A stretch of DNA of 64,000 nucleotides from Candidatus Nitricoxidireducens bremensis. Its GTDB lineage: Bacteria > Pseudomonadota > Gammaproteobacteria > Burkholderiales > Rhodocyclaceae. The stretch spans positions 225,233 to 289,232 of the forward strand of contig JAOTRT010000005.1 of the NCBI GenBank assembly GCA_030247725.1. The letters run 5' to 3'. The translations under genes and the position numbers were made by a program. Below the pieces are notes generated by a model. The model was not told the origin of the DNA, searched no databases, and worked only from the letters and a program-made list of their open reading frames with translations. Shown here in pieces: positions 33,033 to 41,748 of this stretch (position 1 is the first letter of the stretch; each line of letters opens with the position of its first letter).

Positions 33033-35417
33033 TCAGGCGCCGGCAGCGTCCGCCTCGCGGCGCGGCAGGCGGACGCGGAACACGGCACCGCCGCCCGCCC
33101 GGCTCTCGGCGCTCAGGCTGCCGCCGTGGAGCTCCACCAGCCGCCGCGCCAGGGCGAGGCCGAGGCCGGTGCCCGGATGGCGGGCAGCGGCACGGCCGCG
33201 GAAGAACTTCTCGAAAACGTGCGGCAGCTCGTCGGCGGGAATGCCGGGGCCCTGGTCCTCGACGGCGATCTCGACGCCGCCGTCGGCCAGGGGCTGGCCC
33301 CGCAGGGTGACGACGCTGCCCGCCGGCGCGTACTTGACGGCGTTGTCCGTGAGGATGCGCAGGGCCAGGCGCAGATGGTCGGGATCGCAGACGAAGGTGG
33401 CCGGCAGGCCGCGATCCTCGACGCGCAGTTCGTGGCGCTCGGAGATCATGCGCGAGGAGTCCGCCGCATCCTCCAGCAGGGCCGCCAGGGGCACCCGGCG
33501 CGGATTGAGGCCCTCGCGCAGGCTCTCGAAGCGGTCCTCGTCCAGGTATTCGTCCAGCAGCAGGCGCAGGCGACCGGTGGCGCGCTGGATCTTGGCGAAG
33601 CGGGCGCGCATCTCGCTGCTCGCCTCGGGGCTCATGGCCAGCACCTGGGCCGTGGTGTCGATGGTCGCCAGGGGGGTGCGGAATTCGTGGGACATGGTGG
33701 CGACGAACTGGCGCTGCTCCTGGCGCGCCTTGTACTTCTCGGTCATGTCCCGCGTCACGCCGATGATCTCGCGGGGGCGCCCCGCCGCGTCGCAGGCGGC
33801 GCTGGCGCGGGTCTCGGTGCGGATCAGGGAGCCGTCCTTGCAGGGCTGCTCCAGTTCCCAGTAGTCCGCCGGCAGCTTACCCGTCGCCATCAGCTGCTCC
33901 AGATAGCCGTGCACGCGGGCGGCGGATTCCGGCGTCAGGGCCTCGTCGATGCCCTGGCGCAGGGTCTCCTCGACCGTGTAGCCGCGCAGCCGCAGGATGG
34001 ACGGACTGACATAGACGAAGCGCTCGTCCGCCAGGTTGTACATCCAGATCACGTCGACGGCGTTGTCGGTGATGAGGCGATAACGTTCCTCGGCGGCGCG
34101 CAGCTCGGCGGTGCGGGCGGCGACGCGGGCCTCCAGCTCCTTCTCGGAGCGCCGCAGCGTGTCCACCGCCTCCTGCTTGGCGGCCAGGGCCTCGGACTGG
34201 GCGGCGGCCTTTTCCCGCTGCAGGGTGTTGATGCGGTCGGCGAGGGCGAAGGAGAGTAGCAGCATCTCCAGGGTGGAGCCGATCTGCATGGCGTAGAGGG
34301 TGAAGAAGGTGGTCGGCAGCCAGTCCAGGTTGCGCATGCCGAGGACGGCGACCCCCACCAGCAGCAGGGACCAGGCGAGGAGGAAGAAGCGTGCCCCCGG
34401 CTGGCGCCGCAGCAGGCAGACGATGCCGGTGACGACGGCCACCAGGGAGAAGCCGACACCGGTGAGGGACGTCAGGATGGCGGCATGGCGGTAGGCCATG
34501 AAGGCCGGCGCCGCGACGCAGAAGGCGAAAAGCGCCGCCAGGGCGACGATGGCCCGGTCTAGGCGCGGCACGGCGCGGGCGGTGCCGAGGAAGCTGCGGG
34601 TGAACAGGGCGCCGAAGAAGCCGGTGGCGGCGAAGCCGACGGGCAGCGCCACGTTGCCCCAGGCCGGCCAGCCGGGCCACAGGTACTGGTTGCCCATGCC
34701 ATTGTGGGAAAGCTGGCCCACCGCCATGCAGGCGACGAAGGCCACATAGGTCAGGTAGGCCCGGTCCCGCGTGGACAGGAACAGCATCAGGTTGTAGAGC
34801 ATCAGCGCCACCAGCACGCCGAAATAGAAGGTGACGGCCACGTAGGCGTCCTGGCTCTGGCGCTGGAAGGCGTCGGCGCGCCAGAGCCGCAGGGGCAGGG
34901 TCAGGGTGCCGTCCGAGGCCACCCGCAGGTGGACCGTGGCGGGCCGGTCCGCGGCGATGCGCAGGGGAAAGACGAAATTCCGGTGGGGGACCGGGCGGGC
35001 CGCGAAGGGCAACACGTCGCCGGCCAGGTAATGCTCGCCGGCGGGGCCGAAGAACTCGACCCGGTCGAGGGCCGGATAGCCCAGTTCCAGCATCCAGTCG
35101 CCGGCGGCCCCCGGCTGGGGCGCCAGGGTGAAGCGCAGCCAGTAGGCGGAGGAAGAGTAGCCGAAGTTGAGTTCCCGGTCGGCGAGGCCGCTGGGCCGGA
35201 AGGCGGCGGCCACGTCGGGCCGCTGCACGTCGGCAAGGCTCAGGGCGCCGCCGGGGTCCTCCAGCACCTCGACATGGGGCGCCAGGGGAAGGCTGAGGGT
35301 TGCGGCGCCGAGGCTCGCCGGCGCCGCCGCAACCGGACAGGCGAGCCACAGGGCGCAGGCGGCGGCCCCGCGCAGAAGTCCGGCGAGGCGGGCCGCCAGG
35401 ACGGCTGCGACCGTCAC
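33033..35417 (-). CDS. 7TMR-DISM sensor histidine kinase with PAS domain
   Basis: A 794-residue membrane kinase. A signal peptide (~1-32) is followed by a periplasmic 7TMR-DISM extracellular domain 2 (~45-180, GYSSSAYWLRFTL), seven membrane helices (~190-395), a coiled coil (~395-445), a PAS domain (445-560), a HisKA domain with His577 in MSHEFRTP and a HATPase with DNAVKYAP, DQGPGIP and GTGLGLALARRLVE. It has no receiver. The start is GTG at 35417, 7 nt after the FKBP stop, so it is probably co-transcribed with the isomerase. DISM domains are thought to bind carbohydrates or other small ligands. Confidence 0.94.
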   Translation of the reverse strand: MTVAAVLAARLAGLLRGAAACALWLACPVAAAPASLGAATLSLPLAPHVEVLEDPGGALSLADVQRPDVAAAFRPSGLADRELNFGYSSSAYWLRFTLAPQPGAAGDWMLELGYPALDRVEFFGPAGEHYLAGDVLPFAARPVPHRNFVFPLRIAADRPATVHLRVASDGTLTLPLRLWRADAFQRQSQDAYVAVTFYFGVLVALMLYNLMLFLSTRDRAYLTYVAFVACMAVGQLSHNGMGNQYLWPGWPAWGNVALPVGFAATGFFGALFTRSFLGTARAVPRLDRAIVALAALFAFCVAAPAFMAYRHAAILTSLTGVGFSLVAVVTGIVCLLRRQPGARFFLLAWSLLLVGVAVLGMRNLDWLPTTFFTLYAMQIGSTLEMLLLSFALADRINTLQREKAAAQSEALAAKQEAVDTLRRSEKELEARVAARTAELRAAEERYRLITDNAVDVIWMYNLADERFVYVSPSILRLRGYTVEETLRQGIDEALTPESAARVHGYLEQLMATGKLPADYWELEQPCKDGSLIRTETRASAACDAAGRPREIIGVTRDMTEKYKARQEQRQFVATMSHEFRTPLATIDTTAQVLAMSPEASSEMRARFAKIQRATGRLRLLLDEYLDEDRFESLREGLNPRRVPLAALLEDAADSSRMISERHELRVEDRGLPATFVCDPDHLRLALRILTDNAVKYAPAGSVVTLRGQPLADGGVEIAVEDQGPGIPADELPHVFEKFFRGRAAARHPGTGLGLALARRLVELHGGSLSAESRAGGGAVFRVRLPRREADAAGA

Positions 35418-35424
35418 GCGATGC

Positions 35425-35769
35425 TCAATCCACCGCCAGCAGTTCCACCTCGAAGACCAGCGTCGCGTTGGGCGGGATCACGCCGCCGGCGCCGCGGGCG
35501 CCGTAGCCGAGGCTCGGCGGGATGGTCAGCTTGCGCACGCCGCCCACCTTCATGCCCTGGACGCCCTCGTCCCAGCCGGCGATAACGTGGCGCGCGCCGA
35601 GGGCGAACTCGAAGGGCTCGTCCCGGTCCTTGCTGGAATCGAATTTCTCGCCGTCGGTGAGCCAGCCGGTGTAATGCACGGTGACGTACTGGCCGGCGGC
35701 GGCCTCGGCGCCTTCGCCCACGGTGATGTCGTCGATGACGAGGCCGCTGGCGGTGGTGGTGGAGCTCAT
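35425..35769 (-). CDS. FKBP-type peptidyl-prolyl cis-trans isomerase
   Basis: A 114-residue single-domain FKBP without signal peptide, hence cytoplasmic. Hallmarks: [70 protein letters not shown], with the active-site aromatic residues in place. Full length for the FkbP/FKBP12-like group. It lies 7 nt upstream of the sensor kinase gene. Confidence 0.96.
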   Translation of the reverse strand: MSSTTTASGLVIDDITVGEGAEAAAGQYVTVHYTGWLTDGEKFDSSKDRDEPFEFALGARHVIAGWDEGVQGMKVGGVRKLTIPPSLGYGARGAGGVIPPNATLVFEVELLAVD

Positions 35770-35830
35770 GCTTGATCCTTTCGGGTTTGGCTGGGGCCGG
35801 CCATTATGCCTGCCCCGGTGGCGGGCCGGG

Positions 35831-36619
35831 TCAGGCCAGCAGCTTGTCGACGGCCTCGACGACCCGGTCGGGATGGAAGGGTTTGAGGATGTAGCCGCGG
35901 GCGCCGCCCCGGGCCGCCTCGGCGATGGCCTCGCGGCTGGCGCTGCCGGTGATCATGAGGACGCGGGCGCCGGGACAGCCGCTGCGGATCGCCGGCAGGG
36001 CCTGCAGCCCCGTCATGACCGGCATGTCCAGGTCCAGGCAGACGATGTCCGGCCGGTGCCGGGCCGCCAGCTCCACGGCCTGCTTGCCGTCGCTGGCCTC
36101 GGCCACCACCTCGACCCCGGCCCGGGCCAGGATCGCCGTCAGCAGCAAGCGCATGGTGGCGCTGTCGTCGGCCACCAGGGCGCGCGCCCGTGCCCGCCGG
36201 ACCGCGAAGTCGCCGCCGGGCGCGCGCGCCGCCTGCAGCAGCGCCTGGGCATGGGCCACCTGGCCCAGCTCGCGGACGATGCGCTCGGCGGAAAACGGCT
36301 TACGGATGAAGCCGGCGGCGCCGGCCTCGGCGGCAACCGTCTCCAGGTCGGCGTCCTCGCTGCCGGAAATCATCACCACGGCCACGGCCGGGTGGGCGGC
36401 ATGGAGCGCCCGCAGCAGCTCCAGGCCGTCGGCATCCGGCAGGTGGCGGTCGAGGCAGACGATCTCCGGCGCCAGGCCGGCGACGGTCTCCAGCACCCGG
36501 GCGCCGGTCGCCAGCTCGCCGACGACGGCATAGCCCTCCTCGACGAGCAGGGCCCGCAGCATGCCGCGTACCGCCGCCGCGTCGTCGACGATGAGGACCT
36601 TGCGGGCGCTTCCTTTCAT
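35831..36619 (-). CDS. tandem receiver protein (REC-REC)
   Basis: A 262-residue protein made of two CheY-like receivers joined by a short linker. The first (7-125) has VDDAAA, Asp in IVCLDRHLP and Lys in FIRKPF. The second (~143-262) has VADDSATMR, Asp in IVCLDLDMP and Lys in YILKPF. No output domain is present. The start overlaps the stop of the PAS-GGDEF-EAL gene (ATGA, 36616-36619), suggesting it modulates that enzyme or accepts phosphate from a non-adjacent kinase (inference). Confidence 0.9.
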   Translation of the reverse strand: MKGSARKVLIVDDAAAVRGMLRALLVEEGYAVVGELATGARVLETVAGLAPEIVCLDRHLPDADGLELLRALHAAHPAVAVVMISGSEDADLETVAAEAGAAGFIRKPFSAERIVRELGQVAHAQALLQAARAPGGDFAVRRARARALVADDSATMRLLLTAILARAGVEVVAEASDGKQAVELAARHRPDIVCLDLDMPVMTGLQALPAIRSGCPGARVLMITGSASREAIAEAARGGARGYILKPFHPDRVVEAVDKLLA

Positions 36620-39192
36620 CGCAGCACCGGCGGCAGGAAAAGTTCGTCGCCGTTCTCGGGCGCCAGGGGCCGCGAGAAGTAGTAGCCCTGGAACTTGGTG
36701 CAGCCCAGGCCGATGAGCGACGCCAGTTGGGCGTCGGTCTCCACGCCCTCGGCCAGGGTGTCGAGTTCCAGGCTGCGGGCCAGGCCGATGATGGCGGCGA
36801 CGATGGCGGCGTCGTCCTTGTCCTGGGTGAGGTCGCGCACGAAGCTCTGGTCGATCTTCAGCTTGTGCACCGGGAAACGCTTCAGGTAGGCGAGGCTCGA
36901 ATAGCCGGTGCCGAAGTCGTCGATGGCCAGGCGCACGCCCATGTCGGCGAGGGCCTGCAGCTTGGAGAAGGTCTCGTCCATGTCGTGCATCAGGGTGGAT
37001 TCGGTGATCTCCAGTTCCAGCAGGTGGGCCGGCTGGCCGGTCTCGGCGAGGATGTGGCGCACCGATTCCACCAGGTCGGCCTGGCGGAACTGCCGCGGCG
37101 ACAGGTTCACCGACACCGGCAACAGCGGGTGGCCCGCCTCCTGCCAGCGGCGGTTCTGGTAGAGGGCCTCGCCGAGCACCCATTCGCCGATGGGGATGAT
37201 GAGGCCGGTTTCCTCGGCGACGGGAATGAACTCGCCGGGGGAGATCATGCCGTGCTCGCCGTCCTGCCAGCGCAGCAGGGCTTCCATGCCGCAGACGCCG
37301 CGCCGGTGCAGGTCCACCAGCGGCTGGTAGTGCAGGCGCAGCTGGCCGCCGTCGAAGGCCTGGCGCAGGCGGTGTTCCAGCTTGAAGAAGCGCTCGGCCT
37401 CGGTGTTCATGCGCGGCATGAAGAACTGGAAGGTGTTGCGGCCCTCGTCCTTGGCGTGATACATGGCCGTGTCGGCGTTCTTCATCAGCGTATAGACCTC
37501 GGTGCCGTCGTCCGGGTAGGTGCTGATGCCGATGGACGGCGTGGCGCGCAGTTCGTGGCCCTCGATGTCCACCGCCGACGCCAGGGCGTTGAGGATCTTC
37601 TCCGCCACCAGCACGGCGTCGTCGGTGCTGGCGATCTCGTGGAGGATGACGACGAACTCGTCGCCGCCCAGGCGCGACACCGTGTCCACGGCGCGCACCA
37701 CGGCACGCAGGCGCTCGGCCACATGCTTGAGCAGTTCGTCGCCGACATGGTGGCCGAGGGTGTCGTTGATGGACTTGAAGCGGTCCAGGTCGAGGAACAT
37801 GACGGCGACGCGGTGGCCGTAGCGCGACGCCTGGGCCAGGGCCTGGCCCAGGCGGTCCAGCAACAGGGCCCGGTTCGGCAGCCCGGTGAGGGCGTCGTGG
37901 TGGGCCATGTGCCAGATGCGCTGCTCGGCCTGCATGCGCTCGAAGATCTCCCCCTGCAGCTGGGCGTTGGTGGTGGCGAGTTCGGCGGTGCGCTCGACGA
38001 CGCGCTGCTCCAGCTCGTCGCGGGCGCGCACCAGTTCCTCCTGGGCCGTGCGCCGCTCGGTGACGTCCTCGAAGATCCAGATGACGTCGAAGTTGTGGCT
38101 GTCGCCGCCGACGCGGCGGCCGGTGACGCGCACCCAGAAGAGGCTGCCGTCCTGCTTGACCACCTGCAGTTCGCCGACATAGACCTGCTGGCGCAGGATG
38201 ACGTCGTAGGCGCAGGCGCCGAAGCCCAGGTACTCGTCCTCGCCGGCGAAGAAGACGCGGGTGGATTGGCCCACCAGGGCGCCCGGCTCCCAGCCGAAGA
38301 TTTCTTCGAGACGGCGGTTGCAGCGCTGCACATAGCGGTTGCGCACGAAGAGGATGCCGACGGCGGCGTTCTCGAAGATCATCTCCTGCTCGGCCAGGGC
38401 GCGCCGCGTCTTCTCCTCGGCCTCGCGGGCGACGCTGATGTCCTCCATCAGCCAGACGGAGCCGGCGCGCGGCTGGCGCGCATCGAAGGCATGGCCGCTG
38501 ATGCGCGCCCAGAAGGTGCTGCCGTCCTTGCGCGCCACCTGCTGCTCGCGGCGGTGGGTTTCGCCGGCGGCGAGCTCCGCATAGACGCGCTCGCCGATCT
38601 CGGCGAATTCCGCGTCCGTCAGATACATGACGCGGGCCGGCTTGCCCGCCAGCTCCCCCGGCCGGTAGCCGAGCTGCTCCTCGAAGCAGCGGTTGCAGCG
38701 CACGATGACGCGCTCGCGCACCACGGCGATGCCGATCAGCGCCGTGTCGAAGATGGCGCCGAGTTCGACGGTGGACTGTTCGAGGGCCTCGATGACCATG
38801 CGGTCCTCGGTGACGTCCTCCATGATGCAGATGGTGCCGTCCTGGGGACGCTCGGCATTCACCGCCTTGATGGACATGCGGCACCAGAACAGCTGGCCCT
38901 CGCGGCGCCGCATCTGGATCTCGGTCTGGTAGGGCCGCCCCTGGGCCAGCACCGGCCCGGCCTGGGCGCCGACGGATTCGTAGACTTCCTCGCCCGGATA
39001 GAGGCGGGCCGCCGTCATGCCGACGAACTCCTCCAGCCCGTAGCCGAACATCTGGGCGCACAGGGGATTAGCCTGGACGATGGTGCGGTTGCGCGAGAAC
39101 AGGATGCCGACCGTGGAATTCTCCAGGATCGCCCGCAGCTCCATCAACGCCTGGGCGGTCGTCTTGCCGGCCGGTTCGCGCAGGAAGCTCAT
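36616..39192 (-). CDS. PAS(x3)-GGDEF-EAL c-di-GMP signalling protein
   Basis: An 858-residue soluble protein with three PAS domains (about 20-130, 140-255, 265-380), a coiled coil, then GGDEF (motif 509-513) and EAL (ME-A-L at 637-639 in GMEALLRW). The inhibitory I-site RxxD (RAVD, 500-503) is intact. The EAL domain keeps TLMHDMDET, DDFGTGYSS, LKIDQSFV and AEGVET, so both activities are plausible. No membrane segment. It is coupled by ATGA overlaps on both sides, to a dehydrogenase upstream and a double receiver downstream. Confidence 0.94.
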   Translation of the reverse strand: MSFLREPAGKTTAQALMELRAILENSTVGILFSRNRTIVQANPLCAQMFGYGLEEFVGMTAARLYPGEEVYESVGAQAGPVLAQGRPYQTEIQMRRREGQLFWCRMSIKAVNAERPQDGTICIMEDVTEDRMVIEALEQSTVELGAIFDTALIGIAVVRERVIVRCNRCFEEQLGYRPGELAGKPARVMYLTDAEFAEIGERVYAELAAGETHRREQQVARKDGSTFWARISGHAFDARQPRAGSVWLMEDISVAREAEEKTRRALAEQEMIFENAAVGILFVRNRYVQRCNRRLEEIFGWEPGALVGQSTRVFFAGEDEYLGFGACAYDVILRQQVYVGELQVVKQDGSLFWVRVTGRRVGGDSHNFDVIWIFEDVTERRTAQEELVRARDELEQRVVERTAELATTNAQLQGEIFERMQAEQRIWHMAHHDALTGLPNRALLLDRLGQALAQASRYGHRVAVMFLDLDRFKSINDTLGHHVGDELLKHVAERLRAVVRAVDTVSRLGGDEFVVILHEIASTDDAVLVAEKILNALASAVDIEGHELRATPSIGISTYPDDGTEVYTLMKNADTAMYHAKDEGRNTFQFFMPRMNTEAERFFKLEHRLRQAFDGGQLRLHYQPLVDLHRRGVCGMEALLRWQDGEHGMISPGEFIPVAEETGLIIPIGEWVLGEALYQNRRWQEAGHPLLPVSVNLSPRQFRQADLVESVRHILAETGQPAHLLELEITESTLMHDMDETFSKLQALADMGVRLAIDDFGTGYSSLAYLKRFPVHKLKIDQSFVRDLTQDKDDAAIVAAIIGLARSLELDTLAEGVETDAQLASLIGLGCTKFQGYYFSRPLAPENGDELFLPPVLR

Positions 39193-40061
39193 GGCGCCTC
39201 CAGCAGGCGCAGCAGGCCGGCGCTGTCATCGCGCCCCCAGCCCCGCGCCATCAGCCCATTGAGCTGTTGCCAGACCTGGGCCGCCACGGGCAGAGGGGCG
39301 CCGAGGCGGGCCGCCTCGTCCATGAAAAGAGCGTAATCCTTGTGGTGCAGGCGCGCCTCGACGCCGGCGGCGAAGTCGCGCCGCGCCATGCGTCCGCCGA
39401 AGACGTCGAGCACGCGGGAGCCGGCGGACCCCGCCAGCATCGCCTCGCGCACGGGACCGAAGTCCACGCCGTGGGCGTCCGCCAGCCGCGCCGCTTCCGC
39501 GCAGGCCTGGATCGCCGCCACCATCACCATCTGGTTGCAGGCCTTGGCCACCTGGCCGGCGCCGCTGGGCCCCACATGGACGATGGTCTTGCCGAGTTTT
39601 TCCAGCAGGGGCCGCACGCGCGCCAGGGCCGCCGCCTCGCCCCCCACCATGATGGAGAGGGTGGCGTTGGCGGCGCCGACGCCGCCGCCGGACACCGGCG
39701 CATCGAGGAAGTCCGCGCCGCAGCGGGCCAGGGCGGCGGCGATGCGCCGCGCCGCTGCCGGCGCGATGGTGCTGTGGTCCACCACCACGGCGCCGGGCCG
39801 CAGACCGTGGAGCGCTCCCTGCGCACCGAGCAGCACCTGCTCCACATCGGCGCTGGCGGTGACGACGACGAACAGGACGTCCACCTCGCGCGCCAGGGCT
39901 TCCGGGCTGGGCAGGACACGGGCGCCGAGATCGAGCAGCGGCTGCGCCGATTCCGCGCGCCGCGCCCAGACAAGGAGTTCATGCCCGGCCCGCAGCAGGT
40001 TCTCCGCCATCGGCCGTCCCATGACGCCGAGGCCGATGAAGCCGAGCTTCATGCCGCTCAT
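39189..40061 (-). CDS. NAD(P)-dependent beta-hydroxyacid dehydrogenase, copy 2
   Basis: A 290-residue member of the 3-hydroxyisobutyrate dehydrogenase/tartronate semialdehyde reductase family. The Rossmann motif is GFIGLGVMGRPMAENL, the substrate motif DAPVSGGGVGA, and the catalytic lysine lies in GAGQVAKACNQ. It is a paralogue of the gene at 40058-40933, arranged head to tail with overlapping stop and start (ATGA, 40058-40061). It likely reduces or oxidises a small hydroxy acid; the exact substrate is not readable. Its stop overlaps the next gene's start. Confidence 0.93.
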   Translation of the reverse strand: MSGMKLGFIGLGVMGRPMAENLLRAGHELLVWARRAESAQPLLDLGARVLPSPEALAREVDVLFVVVTASADVEQVLLGAQGALHGLRPGAVVVDHSTIAPAAARRIAAALARCGADFLDAPVSGGGVGAANATLSIMVGGEAAALARVRPLLEKLGKTIVHVGPSGAGQVAKACNQMVMVAAIQACAEAARLADAHGVDFGPVREAMLAGSAGSRVLDVFGGRMARRDFAAGVEARLHHKDYALFMDEAARLGAPLPVAAQVWQQLNGLMARGWGRDDSAGLLRLLEAP

Positions 40062-40933
40062 GCCGTTCCGCTCATCCTTTCCAGCAGCTTCAGCATGGCC
40101 ACGGAATCCTCCTCGCCGAGGCCGCTGCCGACCATGGCGTTGAACATCTGGGCCGTGGCGGCCGAGGACGGCAGGGCGAGGCCGAGGCGGTGGGCCTCCT
40201 CCATGACGATGCGCAGGTCCTTCTGGTGCATCCAGGATTTGAAGCCGGGCTTGAAGTTGCGGTCCAGCATGCGCTGGCCGTGGTTTTCCAGGATGCGGCT
40301 GTAGGCGAAGCCACCGAGCAGCGCCTCGCGCACCTTGCCGGCATCGACGCCGCTCTTGCGGGCGAAGTTGAGGGCCTCGGCCACGGCGGCGACGCCGACG
40401 CCCGTGAGGATCTGGTTGCAGGCCTTGGCCACCTGGCCGGCGCCGCTGCCGCCGATGAGGGTCACGGACTTGCCCATTTTTGCGAACAAGGGCTGCACCT
40501 TGGCGAAGACCTCGGGCTTGCCGCCCACCATGATGGTGAGGCTGGCGTTGATGGCGCCGACCTCGCCGCCCGACACCGGCGCGTCGAGGAACTCGATGCC
40601 GCGCGCCTCCAGGCGGGCGGCGATGTCCTGCGCCGCGCCCGGCGCGATGGTGGACATGTCGGCGACGATCAGGCCGGGCCGGGCGCCGGCCGCGAGTCCG
40701 TCATCGCCGAGGGCCACCGCCTCCACGTCGGGGGCGTCGGCCACCATGGTGAACACCACGTCGGAGGAGGCCGCCACCTCGGCGGGCGATCCGTGGGTGC
40801 TGGCCGCCGTCTGGGCGAAGGGCTCCAGGGAGGCCGGCCGCCGCGCCCACAGGTGCAACTGGTGGCCGGCCGCCGCCAGATGCAGGGCCAGGGGGCGCCC
40901 CATGAGGCCGAGGCCGATGAATCCGATTTCCAT
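40058..40933 (-). CDS. NAD(P)-dependent beta-hydroxyacid dehydrogenase, copy 1
   Basis: A 291-residue paralogue of the downstream gene with MEIGFIGLGLMGRPLALHL, DAPVSGGEVGAINA, GAGQVAKACNQ and KDLRIVMEEAHRLG. The spacing and the Glu after SGG resemble 2-hydroxy-3-oxopropionate (tartronate semialdehyde) reductase, GlxR/GarR type. It lies 47 nt downstream of the DUF4202 gene and may be in the same transcription unit. Confidence 0.93.
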   Translation of the reverse strand: MEIGFIGLGLMGRPLALHLAAAGHQLHLWARRPASLEPFAQTAASTHGSPAEVAASSDVVFTMVADAPDVEAVALGDDGLAAGARPGLIVADMSTIAPGAAQDIAARLEARGIEFLDAPVSGGEVGAINASLTIMVGGKPEVFAKVQPLFAKMGKSVTLIGGSGAGQVAKACNQILTGVGVAAVAEALNFARKSGVDAGKVREALLGGFAYSRILENHGQRMLDRNFKPGFKSWMHQKDLRIVMEEAHRLGLALPSSAATAQMFNAMVGSGLGEEDSVAMLKLLERMSGTA

Positions 40934-40980
40934 GCACGTCCTCCCTGACGTTGCCCGATGGCGGGCGCCGCCGGCCGGCT

Positions 40981-41592
40981 TCAGCCGACGGCCTTGACGA
41001 TCAGCGGCACCAGGGGCTCGGGCAGCTTGATCTTGCCGGAGAGGGCGAACGCGTGGCCCCGCTCCGACATCTTCTTCCAGGTCTTGCGGATGATGTCGAG
41101 CCACTTCTCTTCCGAGTACTCGCCCTTCTTGCCGGCGAAGTCGAGCATGTAGTGCTCGATGAACACCAGGTCCACCACGTCCTCCATCATCTGGGTGTCC
41201 GGGTTCACCTTGAGGCCGCGCTTGCCGACGGCCTTCTTGACGGCCTCGATCTCGGCGTCGCCGTAGCCGGTCTGGCGCATGAGTTCGCCGGCCTTGTCGG
41301 CGTGGAACTTGTAGAGGGTGGTGCGCCAGTGCTGATAGCCCTCCGGCGTCATGGAGTAATCCTTGCGCGGAATCTGCCAGCGGCAGATGTGCTGGGCGCG
41401 GCAGGCCAGGCGCACGGTCTCGCCGGCCTCGGGGGCGAAGCGCTCCAGCATCTCCGTCATGCGGTGGGCGTAGAGCAGCTCCTTCGGCCATTCCTTGCCT
41501 TCGGCGGTCTCGCGGTTGGGGTCTTCGGCATTCGCGGCATCGAACAAGGCGATGGCGCGCTCGAAACGTTGGGGGTCGGTTATGGTTGTCAT
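40981..41592 (-). CDS. DUF4202 domain-containing protein
   Basis: A 203-residue soluble protein matching DUF4202: an early FERAIALFDAANAEDPN motif, then WPKELLYAHRMTEML, HICRWQIPRKDY, and a His/Asp-rich helical remainder (VDLVFIEHYMLDF). The conserved His residues suggest an HD-like metal fold (inference). It is transcribed divergently from nasA, sharing a 156-nt regulatory region. Members are often seen beside nitrate or nitrite assimilation genes in beta- and gammaproteobacteria. Confidence 0.85.
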   Translation of the reverse strand: MTTITDPQRFERAIALFDAANAEDPNRETAEGKEWPKELLYAHRMTEMLERFAPEAGETVRLACRAQHICRWQIPRKDYSMTPEGYQHWRTTLYKFHADKAGELMRQTGYGDAEIEAVKKAVGKRGLKVNPDTQMMEDVVDLVFIEHYMLDFAGKKGEYSEEKWLDIIRKTWKKMSERGHAFALSGKIKLPEPLVPLIVKAVG

Positions 41593-41645
41593 GATCTCTC
41601 CTGTCGGGATCGCGGGATTATAACGACGGCGTCCCGCCGCGGGCA

Positions 41646-41662
41646 TGCACCAGCCCGGAGCG
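41646..41662 (+). promoter_or_regulatory. NtrC-like enhancer site upstream of nasA
   Basis: TGCACC-AGCCC-GGAGCG matches 10 of 12 positions of TGCACC-N5-GGTGCA. It is centred about 94 bp before the predicted start. A weaker CGCACC half-site begins 21 bp downstream (41667), two helical turns away. Assignment to NtrC is inference. Confidence 0.5.
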
Positions 41663-41677
41663 GGACCGCACCAAGGC

Positions 41678-41714
41678 GGGTCGCTTTTCCGCCGAAAGGG
41701 CCGAAAAGCGACCC
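41678..41714. repeat. 12-bp inverted repeat between enhancer and nasA promoter
   Basis: GGGTCGCTTTTC (41678-41689) and GAAAAGCGACCC (41703-41714), perfect, with a 13-nt GC-rich loop. It ends 7 bp before the -24 box. It lies upstream of the promoter, so it is more likely a protein site or a terminator for antisense readthrough than part of the nasA mRNA. Confidence 0.75.
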
Positions 41715-41721
41715 TTCCGCA

Positions 41722-41737
41722 TGGCACAGGCGTTGCA
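41722..41737 (+). promoter_or_regulatory. sigma-54 promoter of nasA
   Basis: TGGCAC-AGGCG-TTGCA is a perfect -24/-12 match. The predicted start is at about 41747-41748, directly before the nasA ATG at 41749, so the transcript would have essentially no leader. Confidence 0.88.
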
Positions 41738-41748
41738 TAACGTCTGCC

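Noticed and set aside
41678..41714. NasT/ANTAR target upstream of nasA
   Set aside because: The loop is 13 nt rather than 6, there is only one hairpin, and it lies upstream of the predicted transcription start.
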